Part shown: piece after piece, positions 59,470 to 64,000 of the stretch
How positions within the stretch are numbered: position 1 is the stretch's first letter
How the letters are laid out: every line of letters begins with the position of its first letter
NCBI RefSeq assembly: GCF_037126465.1
Contig: NC_088203.1
Coordinates: 51,187,581 to 51,251,580 of the forward strand
Length of the DNA: 64,000 bases
Direction of reading: 5' to 3'
From: Ornithodoros turicata
Taxonomy: Eukaryota; Arthropoda; Arachnida; Ixodida; Argasidae
Position numbers and translations under genes: made by a program
The notes under the pieces: generated by a model
The model's input: the letters and a program-made list of their open reading frames with translations, nothing else
Told to the model about the DNA's origin: nothing
Database searches by the model: none

Positions 59470-62400
59470 TTATTACCTTGTGGAGTTTTTACGTGACCGG
59501 AGCACCTACGTGGTCTCGTCTCGTTGGGTATTTGAAGCAAGTACTGGACCATGCACACATTGGCCATCAGATGTCTCAAAGTTCGAGCTCGTAAAGCTGC
59601 TCAAAAAACATCACGCACCAGAGCCATCGTGCGAAATACACATAATCAGAATTCTGTGCTCCACGAGTAAGCATTTTCTGGATCATGATTTGATGTATGC
59701 TTTATGCTCGTCTGTATTTCCACCTCTGATACCTGGATCTATCTATCTAATTTATTTGGGCTGCCGTAGGCAACATTGACGAGGCCTTGGAAAAGCTAGC
59801 CAGGGCTGAAGATACATCAAATTTAGAGACTGACAGTGAGCAGCAGAACAAAACAGCGGAAGCGCATCATTTTTTCTAGTGACAGTGAAGGCGCAAAAAT
59901 GAGGCAAAGGCAGCTTTCAAGAAAAGAAATGAAACGGGGTGAAGTGGTAATTTGTAACTGGAGTAATAATCTGTCACTTGGAATGCAGCAGCAAGCCCTC
60001 TTTTGTACTCTGTGTGGACTTTGCTCTGCGCTTTTGTCCACTTCTCAGCAGCTCGTGCACGAACTATAAAGGAACACCAGCTTCCTCCTCCTCCACCAGT
60101 GCCTGGTTTATCCGGGAACCTCTCCCCTTCCTGTTCACTGAACTGAGGTTGATAGATAGATAATTAGGGTTTATTGCCGCAAAAGCTACCAAGGTTATAG
60201 AGCGCCAACTGAGCTCAGGCCAAGGAGTTCAAGAAAGGCATGGTATGTGTTGTTCTAAGAAAATATATCACACACCTTGCTTATGCTGTATCATTCATGT
60301 TCTCTGGACAGCCTGCATCTGCAGAACTTAACGGGATCCCGCACAACATTTGAGCACGGAAGACATGCACTTTCTATTTATCAGCCACGGTATGTATACA
60401 TGTGACGCCTGGTAAGCATATATGAGGGCGCAGAGATTACAAGGTATTAATGATGAGTGATGTCATATTTTCCCTCCAGCTGCTCCACACATGTACTCCG
60501 CTCCAGGATCACCTGCTGAAAACTCTTCACGTGAAGAGGATAGCTATAGCAGTCCTCCCCTAATGCGCATGGTGCACCAGGCAGAATTGGTAATCTTGCT
60601 GGTCTGTTTTCCTTGTTTATCTGCAGGCTTAACTTGCTCTCTCATTTCTTGTAGTATCAGAAGTGTCTTCTGATGTCCGAACTGTGCGGTCTAGTGTACC
60701 AGCAGGTGAAGTCTCAGTTCTACCAGCTTATTCGACTTCTTCAGCCACACCTCAGCATCTCCCTTCCGTGCCTTCTATTGGTATGTGTACCCGTCCTCAT
60801 TTACCCTTGTAGCCTTTAGTCTGTGCAGCTTCTGCAAACATTGCAGGCGGTTATGCGTTATACAGTATGGAACTTGGCAGCTGAATTGTATATCGGCATT
60901 CCTTGCATAACCTTTTTGGAAATCCCTGCCTTCTTTTGACAGGTTAGCCTTGCAGTTCTAAGGTTAGCAGACTGCCAGTGCAAAATGCCTTATTTCCTAC
61001 TGCTACTGCTACTTATCTGCTATTGGACATAAAGATAGATTTCCAAAGATGGGTTGTAGGCTTCTGTTATGATTATTGACTTGCGATATACGCGGTTACG
61101 GAATATCTCGACTGAAATTGGCGCAAGACGCCACAAAAATTATTTTTCAAGTGTGATGAGGAATAACACCTTGCAAGCAACACTTGGCAGTCGTCTTGCA
61201 CCACTGTGTCCGCTTGAGCTGTGCTTGTGTGCATTCAACGCCTCATAGAATTTTCTTTTTTGCAAGGATGAATGATAAGAGAGGTGGCGCGAAATGTTTC
61301 ATCAAAACTTGCAGCAACAAGTGTGTGTATACAAAAATGAGACTCAGAGGGGTACAGATGTGTAAGGTGGTGCAGATATTGCATATTTTGACAATCGACA
61401 CAAGTCTGATGGAACTACAACTACAGATTGTATGGAGGCTGTGAAGGAAGATTCGTCACACGCGGCAAACGCCCGTGTGACACGGATGTTGATGTTCGTG
61501 CCCAACGGTGGCTGTGAAGGAGCTTCATGGCACTCATCCGAGTCGGACACAAAACACACAGGATCGTAATAACCTGAACCTACCTATATGATGGAACACT
61601 GCTCCTAAAATACTATTGACCAGTCGCAGCTCACGGGCACTTTTGCTACAACATACCCTCGGCTTCGTGTGGGCGCTCTGGGAAATGAAAGTTCTTGTCT
61701 CCTCCTATCTCGACTGTGGTTTTGATTTAGGTTAGCTGATTTGATAAGATAGCTGAGTTGATTTACATCGCGTAACAGGGGACCACATACATAACCAGTA
61801 TTCGGAGGACCAATAGGTACGAAAAGCGTCGTGCAACTAACATTTTCCAAGATCATTCCGAAGTCTCCTTTTACGTGCCACATCTGTACTGTGTTCAGTT
61901 GTCTCATATATTCGCTCAACGTGAACACTTCACAGGTAGGACACATCAAAGGTTCGAAAGCGAGCAGGACATATTACGGAAGATATTGGATGCTACATGC
62001 ACACTTGACCCAGGATTAAAGGTGCACAAATTTCCACCGTGGTGCTATACTCTCATGGCTTGACCTGTACTGAAATAAACATTCCTGAAATTTGTTCACA
62101 GCATTCGAAAACAAACATTCCTGCACTGCAAGAACATACTTCAAGAAGTGCGTGAAGTGAAAAAGTGCTGCCATTTTGGAAGGATTCCTCTTCACATTCC
62201 AGATGACTGCCCTGTGTTACCAGCAACGACTTTCCAACAACTTGAAGAGTTCAATAACTACTTAGAGGAACAAAGAAACTTGACAGCTATGGTAATTCAC
62301 TGCATCCACAATTTTTTTTTGTTTTCTCTGTAAGTGGTATGAAGGATTTGTCACAAAAATTAGTCATGCAACATAATTAAATGTTCACTTTACAACACTT

Positions 62401-63952
62401 CTACGTGGGTTCTAAGCATATTGGCAATAAAGCCAATGTGCCAGTGCAGGCTGGCGATTGTGCTTCAGCAACTAGAAAAGCAGTTCTACCATTGACGCGT
62501 TATATCGAGACAATTACCAGTGCTAAAGGGGCGCTAAAACAGGAAAACAGCTTGCTCTCAACTGAAAGTACGTGTTTCAATTAATGCAATGCAAGTAAAA
62601 TTTGTTCACACAACACTACCATTTAGGCTGCCGGTATCACCTTTCTACTGACAAGGGGCAGAGAGAGCAAGTAACCGGCCCTGCTGGTATAATACCGGCC
62701 TGGTGGCAACCCTACCTGCATGGTTTGGCACGTGCGTGCACGCACAGCATGGAGTAAAAACACCGATGCACGAGCTGGAACGACGCTCACTGCTTAGCGT
62801 CGAAGCAAGAAAGGGTCCGGTATAATTTTCATTGTAAGTTCGTAACACAATCAGAGTTTCAAACTATATGATAACTACGAAATTAACACAGCATGTAACC
62901 TGCTTTGAAGATAACTTGTTTTTGCATTTTTGTGTCCCTTTGAAATTGTCATGAAAAAAGTTGAGTGCCGCTGCTGTAGTTGTAACCGTAGTCTTCTTAA
63001 GAAACTTCTGTCGAGGGAACTTCCATTAAACAAAAAAATGGAAAAACAAAAGTGGAGGTGAGGTGCTAATGAGCTTCTGCTGCACCATACATATTGTAAT
63101 AGTGCCTTCAAACAAGTGCATTTAACGGAGTGATGCAGCAAAGTGGTATTGCTCTAAATAGAATGTCAATGTTGCAGGTTAATTTTTTTTCAACAAAAGG
63201 TCTCTCCGACGAAAGTGATGCCGTTAGGACACTACTTCGCTGCATTGTCTCCAACGATCTGGCTCGCAGGTGCAGCTGGATGGGCTCGAAAGGAGAAAAT
63301 CACTCTTTTTCAAAACTGGGAAATATCCGAATGCTGGTTCTAGGTCTGAATGTCTGTTCTTTGTTTCCAGTGTTTGGAGTACCGTGATCTGTGGCTAAGT
63401 AGTTGCGTGACCGTCCAGTTGTACAATTATGTTGTGTACCATTTATACAATTATTTAAATTTGATGAATGCAGCATGAGATGTCTTTATTGCCATGAAAC
63501 TGTGGCTAGATACAGGATAGAACGTGACTAGAACCTGATATGCTTAAGTAACATCAGTCTAACATGCATGGCTCACACAGTTGCATCATCTCATTAAACA
63601 CCCTACACAGCCAGGCCAACTACTACTTCAAGAGATAAAATCAACCACCCGCTCCAGGTTGTGGTTTCAGTTTTGCACTTTATCTTACCCCCTGCTCTTT
63701 CATATTTGCAAATAAATGTACAACCTGATTCCTACTTGGCAATTGAACCAACGAAAAAATATAAGCACCCATGTGGCATAATTCCTTTTTTTTATATTTT
63801 TTAATCCGTGCCTTACAGGTTGCGTACGCATCAATTTCGAAACATCAACAGAAGGAACCGTCAAGGCTACCATGAAAAAGTGGTTGTACTTCGCAGGCGA
63901 CAGGGATGGCGGACGGCAGAGGAGGAGGATGATGCAAAGTGCTGTAGAGTGA
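59470..63952 (+). CDS. DUF4806-type multi-exon gene
   Basis: Proposed exons: 59470-59666, 59770-about 59880, 60480-60589, 60655-60780, 62102-62291, 63178-63343 and 63819-63952. Exon 1 has VEFLRDRSTYVVSSRWVFEA and HHAPEPSCEIHIIRIL; its donor joins in phase to SNIDEALEKLARAEDTS. Later exons give the C-terminal DUF4806 domain: DCPVLPATTFQQLEEFNNYL (62102-62291), then GLSDESDAVRTLLRCIVSND, LARRCSWMGSKGEN. An AG|GTCTGA donor joins in phase to GCVRINFETSTEG and MKKWLYFAGDRDGGRQRRR, with a stop at 63952. Function is unknown. It lies directly downstream of the transposase on the same strand, so it may be the second gene of the same transposon. Exon 2 has a competing frame (TKQRKRIIFSSDSEG), and the middle exons are less certain. 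Confidence 0.65.
60790..62090. other. Probable intron of the DUF4806-type gene
   Basis: About 1.3 kb without recognisable coding sequence on either strand, lying between two supported exons. Confidence 0.4.
62300..63170. other. Probable intron with an unplaced possible exon
   Basis: A frame near 62400-62567 (HIGNKANVPVQAGDCAS…ALKQENSLLSTE) ends at a GTACGT donor, but its phase does not fit the next exon, so I did not include it. A GC-richer block near 62640-62830 may be a small repeat. Confidence 0.35.
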
Positions 63953-64000
63953 CTAAGAACTGACCACAACTGTTCTCTTCCGTACAACTAGTCAACCGAT

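Noticed and set aside
62400..62567. Additional exon of the DUF4806-type gene
   Set aside because: A good donor (GTACGT) exists, but the phase does not fit the following exon and no convincing acceptor was found.

Overview
This is a eukaryotic, almost certainly animal, window dominated by mobile DNA. A retroposon tail inside it, with an ACGTTAAA-type 3' block ending in an ATT repeat, resembles those I know from tick and other chelicerate genomes. Spliced THAP and DUF4806 exons and hAT, pogo, mariner, Harbinger, P and CACTA-type transposons also fit an arthropod. Tick is my best guess at moderate confidence. I see no rRNA, tRNA, CRISPR array, prokaryotic operon or virus.

Layout. (1) 1-11279: a giant palindrome (foldback element 1), cut by the window start. 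Two nearly identical inverted arms of about 4.5 and 5.0 kb surround a 1.7 kb spacer. (2) 11280-16564: about 5.3 kb without a recognisable gene. (3) 16571-40116: foldback element 2 of the same family, 23.5 kb, with ends beginning AGTAGTAATCA and a perfect 6-bp target duplication (TACATT) on both sides. Its 7.3 kb spacer (23062-30334) holds a decayed transposase-like gene. The element is riddled with younger insertions: a Harbinger-like element, two copies of one hAT MITE, another hAT-like element, a pogo-like MITE, a TA MITE, two retroposon tails, and a second 3.1 kb foldback. That second foldback is built from mirrored ~107-bp satellite arrays and exactly 21-bp-phased arrays. (4) 40123-45030: a P-like MITE, then repeats whose ends are ~14-bp-period degenerate arrays, one of them carrying a 1.3 kb insertion. 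(5) 45458-49232: a broken P-element/THAP9-like transposase on the minus strand, head-to-head with a two-exon THAP-domain gene on the plus strand. (6) 49345-49912: an ORF bounded by two hairpins. (7) 54402-63952: two CACTA/EnSpm-type transposase genes in opposite orientation, each paired with a DUF4806-type gene. A mariner sits inside one of them at a TA within the reading frame.

The most novel material is structural rather than coding. It is a family of very long foldback elements with 6-bp target duplications, arms made of repeated modules dotted with TGACGTCA palindromes, and terminal stem-loops whose pairing is kept although the stem sequence differs between copies. A recurrent design of short-period degenerate arrays (11, ~14 and 21 bp) also appears in several unrelated repeats. 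Nearly all coding sequence belongs to transposons and is broken. The DUF4806 gene at 59470-63952 and the THAP gene at 48045-49232 are the most nearly intact.
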